The notes: generated by a model from the letters alone, not told the origin. DNA of 64,000 nt from Martelella sp. AD-3 (GCF_001578105.1 NZ_CP014275.1:3352501-3416500); one strand, 5' to 3'. Counted from the stretch's first letter, positions 27,016 to 37,127 are shown. Numbers and translations are program-made.

Positions 27016-27972
27016 CTAGATGTGGAGCCTCAAGAGGTTGTCTCGGTTCATGCCGAGTCGACTGATCGGTGTTTTTGACTTTATGCCGCCATGCGGACGG
27101 TGCCAATTGTACATGTGGTTCCAGTTCGGCAGATGCCGTTTTCGGTGCTCTGAGGATGGATAGGCGCGCGCATAGGCCCATTCGCGCAATGCTGTCTGGA
27201 TGAAGCGCTCGGCCTTGCCGTTTGTCTTTGGCGTGTAAGGTTTGGTACGAATATGTTTCAGATGGAGCGCCTTGCAGGCTTTCGCGAAATCCCCGGCAAT
27301 GTAGCACGAGCCATTGTCGGTCATGACCCGCTTCACCGTGATGCCGAGGCTTTGATAATAGGCGACTGCCGCCTTGAGAAATGCGACGGCGCTTTCAGCC
27401 TTCTCGTTGGGCAAGATGTCAGTGAATGCGATCCGGGATGCATCGTCGATACACACATGCACATATTCCCAGCCGATGCCGCGTGAATTGCTCTGGCCGG
27501 TCCTGTCACCTGTGATGCGGTGGCCGACGCGATTAAAGCGGCCAAGGCGCTTGATGTCGAGATGGATCAGGCCGCCCGGCTCGTCATATTCGTAACGCAC
27601 GACCGGTTCGGCTGGAGCAATGTCCTTCATCCGGGACAAACCGACCCGCTTGAGAACGCGGCTGACGGTGGCCGGTGACACGCCTGTCTCCATGGCGATG
27701 TGCCTGCCGGTCAGGCGCTGACGACGAAGGGCGGCAATGCGCTCGCACAAGATGGCATCGGTCTGCCGGGGACTGCTCCTGGGCCGCGACGACCGGTCAG
27801 CCATTGCAGCGCGTCCACCCTTTCTGAAGCGCTCGACCCAACGAGACACGATCTTGTGGGAAACGGCATAGACTAAAGCCGCCTGCGCTTTCGTGAGCGC
27901 GCCAGACAGAACGGCAACAGCCATCTCCTCTCGACGCAGCGGGGTCAGTCGGGCATTCTTGTGAATGTTCAT
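27016..27972 (-). CDS. IS481-family transposase
   Basis: 318 residues from the ATG at 27972 (GGAGGCTCCGA ahead). N-terminal HTH (ALTKAQAALVYAVSHKIVSR), a second HTH (ETGVSPATVSRVLKRVGLSR), then an rve-type DDE core: Asp in GLIHLDIKRLG, Asp in VMTDNGSCY and Glu in NGKAERFIQTALREW. No frameshift seen, so it may be active. Its TAG stop (27016-27018) lies outside the element, in the duplicated target site. A longer GTG start at 28056 would begin outside the element. Confidence 0.93.
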   Translation of the reverse strand: MNIHKNARLTPLRREEMAVAVLSGALTKAQAALVYAVSHKIVSRWVERFRKGGRAAMADRSSRPRSSPRQTDAILCERIAALRRQRLTGRHIAMETGVSPATVSRVLKRVGLSRMKDIAPAEPVVRYEYDEPGGLIHLDIKRLGRFNRVGHRITGDRTGQSNSRGIGWEYVHVCIDDASRIAFTDILPNEKAESAVAFLKAAVAYYQSLGITVKRVMTDNGSCYIAGDFAKACKALHLKHIRTKPYTPKTNGKAERFIQTALREWAYARAYPSSEHRKRHLPNWNHMYNWHRPHGGIKSKTPISRLGMNRDNLLRLHI

Positions 27973-28055
27973 TCGGAGCCTCCGGTGAGTGCTGAAGCGT
28001 GGTAACTCCAGTCTCCTCGGTACGCTCCGAATGGACAACCTCCTGAAAGCCCACA
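27021..28055 (-). mobile_element. intact IS481-family insertion sequence
   Basis: 1035 bp. Ends are imperfect inverted repeats, 17 of 22 positions matching, both starting TGTGG and both including GAGGTTGTC. A 6-bp direct repeat, CCTAGA, flanks it (27015-27020 and 28056-28061) and fits the NCTAGN target reported for Bordetella IS481. The right-hand copy supplies the first bases of the family B repeat at 28058, so the IS landed on the CTAG terminus of that repeat. Confidence 0.93.
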
Positions 28056-28057
28056 CC

Positions 28058-28163
28058 TAGAGCGCCGTGCGTCCTTTCGGACGCACAAAGGACGCTCTAA
28101 CCTATTGAATCTACGCATCGTGCTTTCCGAAAAGCGATTCCGATTTTCGGGCCGATGCGCTAG
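28058..28163. repeat. RIME-like dispersed element, family B, copy 1
   Basis: 106 bp, inverted relative to the copies at 49990-50095 and 58726-58831 (3-5 differences). Two imperfect palindromes: one with arms AGAGCG...GTGCGTCC / GGACGCAC...CGCTCT and one with arms GCATCG...CGAAAATCG / CGATTTTCG-like...CGATGC. It starts and ends with CTAG when one flanking C is included. One end provides the phoB stop codon; the other was hit by the IS481 element. Confidence 0.92.
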
Positions 28164-28843
28164 ACTTCCATGGAATAGCCGGCGCCGCGCACGGTGCGGA
28201 TCACATCCGGCATCTGCGAGAAGTTGAGCGCCTTCCTCAGTCGACCGACATGCACGTCGACGGTACGCTCGTCCACATAGATGTCATGGCCCCAGACGCC
28301 GTCGAGCAACTGCGCGCGGGAAAACACTCGGCCGGGCGATGTCATCAGGAATTCGAGAAGCCTGAACTCGGTCGGACCGAGGCGGACTTCGCGCGCCTTA
28401 CGGTGCACCCGGTGGGTCTCGCGGTCAAGTTCGATATCGCCGCATTTCAGCACGCTGGAGAGCACTTCCGGACGCGCGCGCCTCAAGATGGCCTTCACCC
28501 GCGCCATCAGCTCCGGGGTGGAGAACGGCTTGACGACATAATCATCGGCGCCGATCGCCAGGCCCCGCACCCGCTCGCTCTCCTCGCCGCGCGCCGTCAG
28601 CATGATGATCGGCAGGCGTTCGGTCTCCGGCCGCATTCTCAGGCGGCGGCAAAGCTCGATGCCGGAAACGCCGGGCAGCATCCAGTCGAGCAGAAGCAGA
28701 TCGGGTACGCGCTCCTGTAGCCGGATTTCAGCTTCGTCGCCGCGCATGATGGTTTCGACCTCATACCCCTCGGATTCGAGATTGTAACGCAGCAGAACGC
28801 TGAGCGCTTCCTCGTCTTCGACAACTGCGATTTTCGGAACCAT
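28160..28843 (-). CDS. phoB: phosphate regulon response regulator PhoB
   Basis: 227 residues. Receiver domain with phospho-acceptor Asp 53 (LLLLDWMLPG), acidic E9/D10 and Lys 105, then an OmpR-type winged-helix DNA-binding domain ending RTVRGAGYSMEV. Activates phosphate-starvation genes by binding Pho boxes. ATG at 28843; the in-frame extension to 28951 is rejected. Last gene of the pst operon. Its TAG stop is contained in the terminal CTAG of a dispersed repeat. Confidence 0.97.
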   Translation of the reverse strand: MVPKIAVVEDEEALSVLLRYNLESEGYEVETIMRGDEAEIRLQERVPDLLLLDWMLPGVSGIELCRRLRMRPETERLPIIMLTARGEESERVRGLAIGADDYVVKPFSTPELMARVKAILRRARPEVLSSVLKCGDIELDRETHRVHRKAREVRLGPTEFRLLEFLMTSPGRVFSRAQLLDGVWGHDIYVDERTVDVHVGRLRKALNFSQMPDVIRTVRGAGYSMEV

Positions 28844-28874
28844 AGGACGTATGTCTCCCTTGTATTGACTGGCT

Positions 28875-29588
28875 TCAGAGATCGTCGGACCCGACGGCCG
28901 GGGAATTGTCGTCCTTGGGACGCTCTCCCTGCGGCTGGGAGCCGGTTGCAATGTAATAGATCATCTCGGCGATATTGGTGGCGTGGTCGCCGATGCGCTC
29001 GATATTCTTGGCGCAGAACAGAAGATGGGTGCACGAGGTGATGTTGCGCGGATCCTCCATCATATAGGTCAGAAGCTCGCGGAACAGCGAGGTGTAGATC
29101 GCGTCGATTTCATCATCGCGCTCGCGGATGGAGCTCGCCTTGTCGGCCTGGCGCGAGGTGTAGGCGTCCAGCACCTCCTTCAATTGCAGGAGCGCCAGTT
29201 CCGACAGGTGCTCGATGCCGTGGGCAAGCTTGCGCGGCACACCGGAACCCTGCACCGAGATCACGCGCTTGGCGGTGTTCTTGGCCATGTCGCCGACGCG
29301 CTCGAGATCGGAGGCGATCCGGATAGCGCCCATGATTTCGCGCAGGTCCGCCGCCACCGGCTGGCGCCTTGCGATGACGACGACTGCCTTTTCGCCGATC
29401 TCGCGCTCCGCCTCGTCCAGCACGAGGTCATCCTTGATCACCTTTTCGGCAAGCTCGGTATCGGTGTTGACGAGCGCCGTCACCGATTCGCTCACCATTT
29501 CCTCCGCCAGACCGCCCATCTCGGAAATGCGGCGCTGGAGATATTTCAGTTCGTCGTCGAATGCCGTCAGAATATGCGATGGAGCCAT
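28875..29588 (-). CDS. phoU: phosphate transport system regulator PhoU
   Basis: 237 residues with two PhoU helical repeats, each carrying the metal-binding E/DxxxD pattern: RIASDLERVGDMAKNTAKR around residue 95 and KNIERIGDHATNIAEM around residue 195. Links the Pst transporter to PhoR so that signalling is off when phosphate is plentiful. Lies between pstB and phoB. Confidence 0.97.
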   Translation of the reverse strand: MAPSHILTAFDDELKYLQRRISEMGGLAEEMVSESVTALVNTDTELAEKVIKDDLVLDEAEREIGEKAVVVIARRQPVAADLREIMGAIRIASDLERVGDMAKNTAKRVISVQGSGVPRKLAHGIEHLSELALLQLKEVLDAYTSRQADKASSIRERDDEIDAIYTSLFRELLTYMMEDPRNITSCTHLLFCAKNIERIGDHATNIAEMIYYIATGSQPQGERPKDDNSPAVGSDDL

Positions 29589-29628
29589 GACTGTTCCTTC
29601 CTTGGCGTGAGCCTGCGGCAACCGCCCC

Positions 29629-30396
<768 letters not shown>

Positions 30397-30437
30397 TGTC
30401 GTTTTCCAAGTCTTTTCACGGTCGGGTTCCTCATGGC

Positions 30438-31766
30438 CTATCTGCGCCGCTCGAAGCGCCGCCTCAGGATGACGGCCGAAATATTCATCAGGATGAGGAA
30501 TGCCAGCAGCACGATGATGGCGGCGGAGGTGCGTTCGACAAAGGCGCGCTCGGCTTCGCCCGCCCACATGTAGATCTGAACCGGAAGCGCGGTTGCCGGA
30601 TCGAGCGGGCTCGCCGGATAGTCCGCGACAAAGGCGACCATGCCGATCAGAAGCAGCGGCGCCGTCTCCCCAAGCGCCTGGGCGAGGCCGATGATCGTTC
30701 CCGTCAGGATGCCGGGCATGGCCTGCGGCAGGACGTGGTGAAAGACAGCCTGCATCTTCGAAGCCCCGACGCCGAGCGCCGCCGAACGGATGGAAGCCGG
30801 CACGGCCTGCAGCGCCGCGCGGGTGGCGATGATGATCGTCGGCAGGGTCATCAGCGTCAGCACCAGCCCGCCGACGAGCGAGGCCGAACGCGGCAGTCCC
30901 AGGAGACCGATGAACACGGCAAGGCCCAGAAGGCCAAATATGATCGAGGGAACGGCCGCAAGATTGTTGATGTTGATCTCGATGATGTCCGTAAACCGGT
31001 TCTTCGGCGCGAATTCCTCGAGATAGATCGCCGAGGCCACGCCGATCGGCAAGGCCAGAAGCAGGACCACGCCCATCATGTAAAGCGTCCCGACAAAGGC
31101 AACGCCGATGCCGGCGGATTCGGGCCGGCTGGACGCACCATGGGTGAAGAAGCCGGTATTGAAGGATTTCTCCATGAGGCCGAGCGCCTCGAGCCGATCC
31201 ATCCATTCGAGCTGGCGATCGGAGACGCGACGGCTCGTCTCGGGCACGGACAGGTCGATCTGCCCCTTGTAGGCCGAATCGATGTCGGCCGACGCCAGAA
31301 GCCGCACATTGACCGTCTCGCCGATCACCGAGGGATCTTTCAACACGACGTCGCGCAATTCCACCCGGCTCGAGCGGGAGATCATCCGCATCGCCGCGCG
31401 CATTTCGGGACCGTTTGCCGGGCTGATTTCCAGCGTTTCGGCGAGCGCCGCCTCGACCAGTTCGGGATAGTCCGCCGTCAGCAGCAGGCGGGAATCGTCT
31501 TCCCGCGCGCCCTCGGGATCGATGACGGCGGCATCAAAGGTGATCGGCAGCGTGATTGTCGTCTGCTGAAAGGCCGTATAGCCCTTGCCGATAACGGAAA
31601 ACAGAAGCGCCGCGAGGAAGAAGATTCCGGCCGAGATCGCGAGCACGCCATAAAGGCGAAAACGGCGCTCGGCCGCATGGCGGCGCTTCAGCCCCTTGCG
31701 TCGGGTTTCGGCCAGTTGCCGGCGATCCTCTTTCCGTTCGGTCGCGGTGCTGAATGTCTCGGTCAT
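30438..31766 (-). CDS. pstA: phosphate ABC transporter permease PstA (with DUF3333 N-terminal extension)
   Basis: 442 residues. The N-terminus has a first helix and a ~150-residue periplasmic DUF3333-type domain seen in alphaproteobacterial PstA. The C-terminal half is the permease core with the EAA-like loop [20 protein letters not shown] and [16 protein letters not shown]. It overlaps the pstC stop by 3 nt (ATGA), so translation is coupled. Confidence 0.96.
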   Translation of the reverse strand: MTETFSTATERKEDRRQLAETRRKGLKRRHAAERRFRLYGVLAISAGIFFLAALLFSVIGKGYTAFQQTTITLPITFDAAVIDPEGAREDDSRLLLTADYPELVEAALAETLEISPANGPEMRAAMRMISRSSRVELRDVVLKDPSVIGETVNVRLLASADIDSAYKGQIDLSVPETSRRVSDRQLEWMDRLEALGLMEKSFNTGFFTHGASSRPESAGIGVAFVGTLYMMGVVLLLALPIGVASAIYLEEFAPKNRFTDIIEININNLAAVPSIIFGLLGLAVFIGLLGLPRSASLVGGLVLTLMTLPTIIIATRAALQAVPASIRSAALGVGASKMQAVFHHVLPQAMPGILTGTIIGLAQALGETAPLLLIGMVAFVADYPASPLDPATALPVQIYMWAGEAERAFVERTSAAIIVLLAFLILMNISAVILRRRFERRR

Positions 31767-33253
31767 TCATACTGCTCCCGGTATTTGCGCACGATATAAA
31801 GCGCATAGACATTGAGGCAGAGCGTGATCACGAACAGCGTGAGGCCAAGCGCGAAGGCAACCAGCGTCTGCGGCGTATCGAATTGCAGGTCGCCCGTCAG
31901 CTGGTTGACGATCTTGACCGTCACCGTCGTCATCGGCTCCAGCGGATTGATCTGCAATTGCGCGGCGACGCCTGCGGCAAGCACCACGATCATCGTCTCG
32001 CCGATGGCGCGCGAGGCCGTCAGAAGCAGCGCCCCGACGACGCCGGGAAGCGCTGCCGGCAGGACCACGCGCTTGATCGTTTCCGACCGCGTGGCGCCGA
32101 GGCCGAGCGAACCCTTGCGCAGGCTGTCCGGCACCTGACTGATGATGTCATCCGACAGTGATGAAACGAAGGGGATGAGCATGATGCCCATGACCAAGCC
32201 GGCCGTCAGCACCGACTGCGCCTCGATGAAATTGCGGTAGCTGCCGGTGAACAGCCCGTTCAGTTCCGCCGAGATGTCGCGCAGCAGCGGACCGACGGTG
32301 ACGAGCGCGAAGAAGCCGTAGACGATGGTGGGGATGCCCGCCAGCACTTCCAGCAGCGGCTTGGTGACCGAGCGTAGCCTGGCGCCTGCATATTCCGACA
32401 TGTAGATCGCCGCATAAAGCCCGACGGGCACGGCCACCGCCATGGCGACGAGGGAAATGTAGAGCGTGCCGGCCAGCAACGGAATGAGGCCGAACTGCCC
32501 GGCAGAACCGGCCTCGCCGGCCGCGGCAAAGCGCGGATCCCAGACCGTGCCGAAAAAGAAGTCGGCCGGCGGCACGGCCGAGAAGAAGCGCAGCGTCTCC
32601 GTCAGCATCGACAAAACGATGCCGACGGTCGTCAGGACCGCGATCGTGGATGCCAGAAGCAGGACCGCGAGCACCACCTGCTCGACCCGCCTGCGCGCGG
32701 CAAAGGCAGGGCTGACGGATCGATAGGCAAGTCCGAGCGAGACCAGCGCCACGGCGAGCACAGCCGCAGCCATGGCAGCGTTTGACCGCGCCGAAAGCGC
32801 GTTGAGCCTTTCGGCCGAAGCAAGAACAAAGGGCCTCGGCGAAGCGGCAAGCGGAATGCCGCGCTCGGCCAGCACGGCGCGCAGTACGCCGGCATCCTCG
32901 TGAACCCGCGCCCGGGCATCCTCCGGCAATTGTCTCAGGCCATAGGCAACGGAGGTGACCGAATTGTAGACCAGGGTCTGCGCCGCCTCCGGCTGCTCCT
33001 TCACGCTCTCTGGAAAGCCGGAGCGGATCTCCGACCCGATGATGAGCGGACTTGCCACCATCCACGCGGCCATCACCACCAATGCCGGGATGACGGCGGC
33101 GATCGCTGCGAGGCTTGCGTGATGGTCAGGCCTTGAATTCAGCCGCGCGAGGCGCGAACCGGCGAGCGCATAGGCCTTCGCCCGCGCCGAGAAATAGCCG
33201 GCGACGCCAAGCGCGAGCACGAGCGCCAAGATGATCAAAAAGACGTGCGTCAT
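31763..33253 (-). CDS. pstC: phosphate ABC transporter permease PstC
   Basis: 496 residues, longer than enteric PstC because of an N-terminal extension with two or three helices and a periplasmic region, the rhizobial form. The permease core has TKPLLEVLAGIPTIVYGFFA and the EAA loop GSLGLGATRSETIKRVVLPA with GETMIVVLAAG. ATG at 33253 is chosen (MTHVFLIILALVLALG opens straight into a helix); an ATG at 33286 is an alternative. Confidence 0.96.
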   Translation of the reverse strand: MTHVFLIILALVLALGVAGYFSARAKAYALAGSRLARLNSRPDHHASLAAIAAVIPALVVMAAWMVASPLIIGSEIRSGFPESVKEQPEAAQTLVYNSVTSVAYGLRQLPEDARARVHEDAGVLRAVLAERGIPLAASPRPFVLASAERLNALSARSNAAMAAAVLAVALVSLGLAYRSVSPAFAARRRVEQVVLAVLLLASTIAVLTTVGIVLSMLTETLRFFSAVPPADFFFGTVWDPRFAAAGEAGSAGQFGLIPLLAGTLYISLVAMAVAVPVGLYAAIYMSEYAGARLRSVTKPLLEVLAGIPTIVYGFFALVTVGPLLRDISAELNGLFTGSYRNFIEAQSVLTAGLVMGIMLIPFVSSLSDDIISQVPDSLRKGSLGLGATRSETIKRVVLPAALPGVVGALLLTASRAIGETMIVVLAAGVAAQLQINPLEPMTTVTVKIVNQLTGDLQFDTPQTLVAFALGLTLFVITLCLNVYALYIVRKYREQYE

Positions 33254-33326
33254 ATCGATCCAGACCGTCCGGGCAATTCCGGACATTGATTGCGATTGCC
33301 CCCGGCTTGCGGATGGCAACCGGGTG

Positions 33327-34355
33327 TTATTGCAGCGCCGCCTCGAAGCCTGCCAGCATGTCGGCGCGTTGCCGCTCCGACGCTGGCACGAGGCCATATT
33401 CGGCCAGCGGGCCATAGGGGCCGGCCATCGCGTCCGAGAGGAAGAATTCGACATAGTCCTTCAGGCCCGGAATCGCGCCCACATGCGCCATCTTGACGTA
33501 GAAGAACAGCGGCCGCGACACAGGATACTCGCCGGATTCGACCGTTTCGGCTGTCGGCGTGACGCCGGAGATCGTGGCCACGTTCAGCTTGTCGGCATTG
33601 TTGTCATAAAAGGACAGGCCGAACACGCCGAGGCTCGTTCGGTCGGACACAACCCGCGCCAGCGTCTCGGTATAGTCGCCGTCGATGCCCGGCGCCCGTC
33701 CATCCTTGCGCACGGCAATGCAACGGTCAATGCCCTGCTTTGCGCCGAAGTTTTCCTCGAGAAAAGCAAGCGCGCCTGCCTGTTCGCAGCCGACGCCCAG
33801 CACCTTTTCCTCGAAGACTTCGCGCGTGCCGTGCTTCTCGCCGGGAATATAAGCCTTGATCTCGACATCGGGCAGCGCCGGGTCGATCTCGGGCCAGCGC
33901 GTATAGGGGTTCTTTAAGAGCTTGCCGTCTATCACGAGTTCGGCGGCCAGAGCCCGATAAAGATCGAGCGGCGTCAGGTCCATGGCGGGCATCGAGACGT
34001 CGGTGGCAAAGACGATCCCGTCATAACCGAAGGGGATTTCGGCGATCCCGGTGACGCCGTTGGCCGCGCAGGCAGCGATCTCGCCCGGACGGATCGGCCG
34101 CGATGCATTGGCGATATCGATGCTGCGCGGACCGACGCCCCGGCAGAATTCCTTCAGGCCGGCCGAGGAGCCGCCGGATTCCACGATCGGAGTCTTGTAA
34201 TCGGGGAAGATCTCGCCGAAACTCTCGGCAACGATCTTGGCGTAGGGCAGAACGGTCGACGAACCAGCAATCTGGATCTGATCTCGCGCTTGCGTCGGAC
34301 CGCAGGCAAGAAGCGCGGCAAGAACCGCAGCGGCCGACATTACGATTAGCTTCAT
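33327..34355 (-). CDS. pstS: phosphate-binding periplasmic protein PstS
   Basis: 342 residues with a signal peptide (first ~24 residues; a lipobox-like LLAC also lies there). IQIAGSSTVLPYAKIVAESF and PIVESGGSSAGLKEFCRG contain the Ser/Thr-rich phosphate-binding loops. Captures phosphate for PstCAB. First gene of the operon, about 105 bp after a Pho box. Confidence 0.96.
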   Translation of the reverse strand: MKLIVMSAAAVLAALLACGPTQARDQIQIAGSSTVLPYAKIVAESFGEIFPDYKTPIVESGGSSAGLKEFCRGVGPRSIDIANASRPIRPGEIAACAANGVTGIAEIPFGYDGIVFATDVSMPAMDLTPLDLYRALAAELVIDGKLLKNPYTRWPEIDPALPDVEIKAYIPGEKHGTREVFEEKVLGVGCEQAGALAFLEENFGAKQGIDRCIAVRKDGRAPGIDGDYTETLARVVSDRTSLGVFGLSFYDNNADKLNVATISGVTPTAETVESGEYPVSRPLFFYVKMAHVGAIPGLKDYVEFFLSDAMAGPYGPLAEYGLVPASERQRADMLAGFEAALQ

Positions 34356-34459
34356 GACGCATCCCTTGCGGGTTACATGTTTGCATCGTCTCAAGCGACG
34401 CCTGGTCCGCTTCCGTCGCGAACCGCCGGAACCGGACAGCCCGGTTTTATGTCATTTTT

Positions 34460-34477
34460 GATTCAGTTTTATGACAG
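34460..34477 (-). promoter_or_regulatory. Pho box upstream of pstS
   Basis: Read on the minus strand, CTGTCATAAAACTGAATC matches the Pho box layout (CTGTCAT, 4-nt AT-rich spacer, second CTG half). Similar half-sites lie on both sides: ACGTCATAAAA upstream and TGACATAAAA downstream, suggesting tandem PhoB binding. Between phoR and pstS. Confidence 0.75.
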
Positions 34478-34522
34478 TTCAGCCTATTGTTTTTATGACG
34501 TTTTTATTAAACGACGGGGCCG

Positions 34523-35809
34523 TCAGAATCGCACCGTGAAGGTGGTTCCCCTGCCAACCGCGGATTTGACCACCAGCCGCGCGCGGTGGCGGGTGAGGAT
34601 ATGCTTGACGATCGCAAGCCCCAGCCCCGTGCCCTTCTTCGAACGGCTGTCGGCGACCGAGACCCGGTAGAAGCGCTCCGTCAGGCGCGGAACGTGTTCG
34701 GCGGGAATGCCAGGGCCGTAATCCACGACGGAGACCTCCGGTCCGCCGTTTTCGGGCGCATTGAGATAGACGTCAACCCTGCCGCCATCGGCGCCGTACT
34801 TGCAGGCGTTCTCGATCAGGTTCTCGAACACCTCGACCAGTTCGTCATTGTCGCCGTTCACCGTCACCGGCTCTTCCGGCAGGAACAGGTTGATGGCGAC
34901 ATCCAGTTCCTCGGCCAGCGGCAGAAGGCTGTCGCGCACATGTTCGAGCAACGCGTTCAGCTTCACCTTCTGGTCCGGCGAGAGATGCGCCTTGGCCTCG
35001 AGCCGCGAAAGCGACATCAGGTCGTCGACAAGACGGCTCATGCGCGTTGCCTGGTCGAGCATGATCGGCAGGAAGCGCTCCTGCGCCTTGGCGTCGTTCT
35101 TCGCCGGCCCCTGCAGCGTCTCGATATAGCCGCGCAGCGAGGCCAGCGGCGTCCTCAGTTCATGGCTCGCATTGGCAACGAAATCGGAGCGCATACGGTC
35201 GATCCGCCGGGCCTCGGAAATGTCGCGCAGCACCAGCATGAAGACCGGCTTGGCCCCCTCGGCGCCAGCAACGGGAGCAACCCTGACGAGATAGACGCGT
35301 TCCGACGGCAGGCGCTCGGAATATTCGATCTGGTTGACGCGGTTGTTCGCGAGCGTATCGCGGATGACGTCGAGAACGCCCGGCGCGCGCATGCGGGCGG
35401 AGATATGCGATCCGAGCGGGAAGCTGCCGAATGTGGCCCCGGCCGCGCGGTTCTGGAACAGCACGGTTCCGTCCGCGGCAAGAAGATAGACGGCAAGATC
35501 GATCTCGTCGAGAAACCGCGGCAGGTCGCCGAAATCCGCCCGGCCCTCGCCGGGCGCCGAAGCCTCTTCCGGCACTTTCGCCTCGCCGCCGGCGGGCACG
35601 GCCCCGATCAGGGCGGCAATCGAAACGGAGAGCCAGCCGACGGCCGCCGCAACCGGCGGAGCAAGGCCGAAAAAGACGGCGGAAACGGCGGTGACGGCAG
35701 CAACCAGAAGGACAAGCCGCGCGGCCAGCGCCCGGGCTGCAATCGCCCTAACCGTCTCTTCCAGCCTTTTCACCTGATTCCCTCGCATTCTCCGCAAGAA
35801 GCGTTGCAT
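34523..35809 (-). CDS. phoR: phosphate regulon sensor histidine kinase PhoR
   Basis: 428 residues: two N-terminal membrane helices (about 31-50 and 52-72), a PAS-like region (100-200), the dimerisation/His domain with His 216 in ANASHELRTPL, and an ATPase domain with ENLIENACKYG (N box), DYGPGIP (G1) and KGTGLGLAIVKHI (G2). Phosphorylates PhoB when phosphate is scarce. ATG at 35809; 35788 is an alternative. Located upstream of the Pho box and pst operon on the same strand. Confidence 0.95.
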   Translation of the reverse strand: MQRFLRRMRGNQVKRLEETVRAIAARALAARLVLLVAAVTAVSAVFFGLAPPVAAAVGWLSVSIAALIGAVPAGGEAKVPEEASAPGEGRADFGDLPRFLDEIDLAVYLLAADGTVLFQNRAAGATFGSFPLGSHISARMRAPGVLDVIRDTLANNRVNQIEYSERLPSERVYLVRVAPVAGAEGAKPVFMLVLRDISEARRIDRMRSDFVANASHELRTPLASLRGYIETLQGPAKNDAKAQERFLPIMLDQATRMSRLVDDLMSLSRLEAKAHLSPDQKVKLNALLEHVRDSLLPLAEELDVAINLFLPEEPVTVNGDNDELVEVFENLIENACKYGADGGRVDVYLNAPENGGPEVSVVDYGPGIPAEHVPRLTERFYRVSVADSRSKKGTGLGLAIVKHILTRHRARLVVKSAVGRGTTFTVRF

Positions 35810-35849
35810 ATACGCCTTTTGTGACAGGAATATTCAACGCCGCATATCT

Positions 35850-37127
35850 TCAGTCAGCGAACTGCGCCCGGATGGCGAAAATGTCGAGCGGCGCGCCGGC
35901 GCCGCTGAGATCGCTCGAGATCATCAGCCGCGTCGGCAGAACACCGCCCCGGCCCGGATCGAGACGGACCACAAGGCTCTCGCGATGGGCGCTCGGGGTG
36001 AAGCGATGGCGCTGACAGCCGTCGATCGTGCCGTCGGCGCAGTAGATGCCGACCTGCTGTCCGCCACCGTCAGGCGCGAGCACGCTGACCTCGACCAGCA
36101 CCGGACCTTCCTCCAGCATGCCCCTGACCGCCGTTGGCAGGGCCACGGCGACCGCGCCGGCATCGCCCGTTGCCCGTGACGCGATCTCGACGGCCGGCGC
36201 GCTGTCGACCGTGACGCTCTCCATTGTCGCCGCAGACCCGGGAACAAGACTGTTTGCGCCGCCCGGCTGGAATACGCCCGTCCAGCTGGATGCGCCTTCG
36301 AAGTCCTCCGCCTCGATCAGCGGCGCGGGATTGGGCACGGCGGTGTCGAGTGTATCGGGGTTGAGGGCGAAATTGGATGTGACGACCCACCAGCCGCCGA
36401 AAAGAAGGAAGGCGAGCACGACGACCCCGATCAGCGCCCGGGCGAAGAACCCGCGCCTGCGGGACGGCCGCTCGGCCCTTGCCGACCGGCGCGCCTTTTC
36501 CCTTTTCTTCGGGCGTTTCGCCTTCGAAGCCTTCAGCGTCTTGCCGACCGGCCGGCGCTCCTCGGTTACGGCCGTGAGATCATCGATGGCCGAAAACGCT
36601 GCCGCGTCGAGATGCCCGCTCTCCTTGCGGTCCTCCGGCGAGACGGCAAAATCGGCCTCGGTGAAATCGGCGTCCCTTCTGATCTCGGGTTCCACGACCG
36701 GACTGGAGGGATAATCGAAATGGGCTTCCGGTTCTCCATGCAATGCCATGTCATCGAGCCCGGGCGCGTCCGGCGGCTCGGGCTCGAACGAAGGTTCCCG
36801 CCCTTCCGGCGGTTCGGGGGCGGCGCGGTGACCGGGGCTTTCCGGCACACGGCCGACGGCAAAGGGATCGTCAAAGACATCAGGCCGGGGCTGACGCGCC
36901 GCGCGCGCATGCCGAGCGGCTTCCGCCTCCTCCCGCTCGATTGCGGTGATGATCTCGTCAAGGCGGCGACGCTGGCGGCCGATCGCCTTGGTCTCCGTGA
37001 TGCCCTGCTTGGCCAGCCCGCTTTCCAGCGCCTGTCGCGCGGACTGATAGATCCGCGCCCGCTGGTTGGCATCCTCCCTGTCGGTGCTCTCCAGCGCTTT
37101 CCTGATGGCTTGTTCCAGTCCGCTCAC
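35850..37127 (-). CDS. hypothetical single-pass membrane protein upstream of phoR
   Basis: 425 residues, not recognised. Residues 1-70 are a charged helical domain (GLEQAIRKALESTDREDANQ, then RRRLDEIITAIEREEAEAAR). Residues 80-200 are acidic, proline-rich and probably disordered. A Lys/Arg-rich stretch (205-230) precedes one membrane helix (ALIGVVVLAFLLFGGWWVVT), and residues 260-425 form a strand-rich periplasmic domain with two Cys (YCADGTIDGCQRHRF). 40 bp upstream of phoR on the same strand, so possibly co-transcribed. The layout suggests an envelope protein with cytoplasmic partners, but no function can be given. Confidence 0.75.
   Translation of the reverse strand: MSGLEQAIRKALESTDREDANQRARIYQSARQALESGLAKQGITETKAIGRQRRRLDEIITAIEREEAEAARHARAARQPRPDVFDDPFAVGRVPESPGHRAAPEPPEGREPSFEPEPPDAPGLDDMALHGEPEAHFDYPSSPVVEPEIRRDADFTEADFAVSPEDRKESGHLDAAAFSAIDDLTAVTEERRPVGKTLKASKAKRPKKREKARRSARAERPSRRRGFFARALIGVVVLAFLLFGGWWVVTSNFALNPDTLDTAVPNPAPLIEAEDFEGASSWTGVFQPGGANSLVPGSAATMESVTVDSAPAVEIASRATGDAGAVAVALPTAVRGMLEEGPVLVEVSVLAPDGGGQQVGIYCADGTIDGCQRHRFTPSAHRESLVVRLDPGRGGVLPTRLMISSDLSGAGAPLDIFAIRAQFAD

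Noticed and set aside
27015..28061. IS481 insertion disrupting a gene
   Set aside because: The two flanks rejoin as a repeat element and intergenic sequence, not an ORF.
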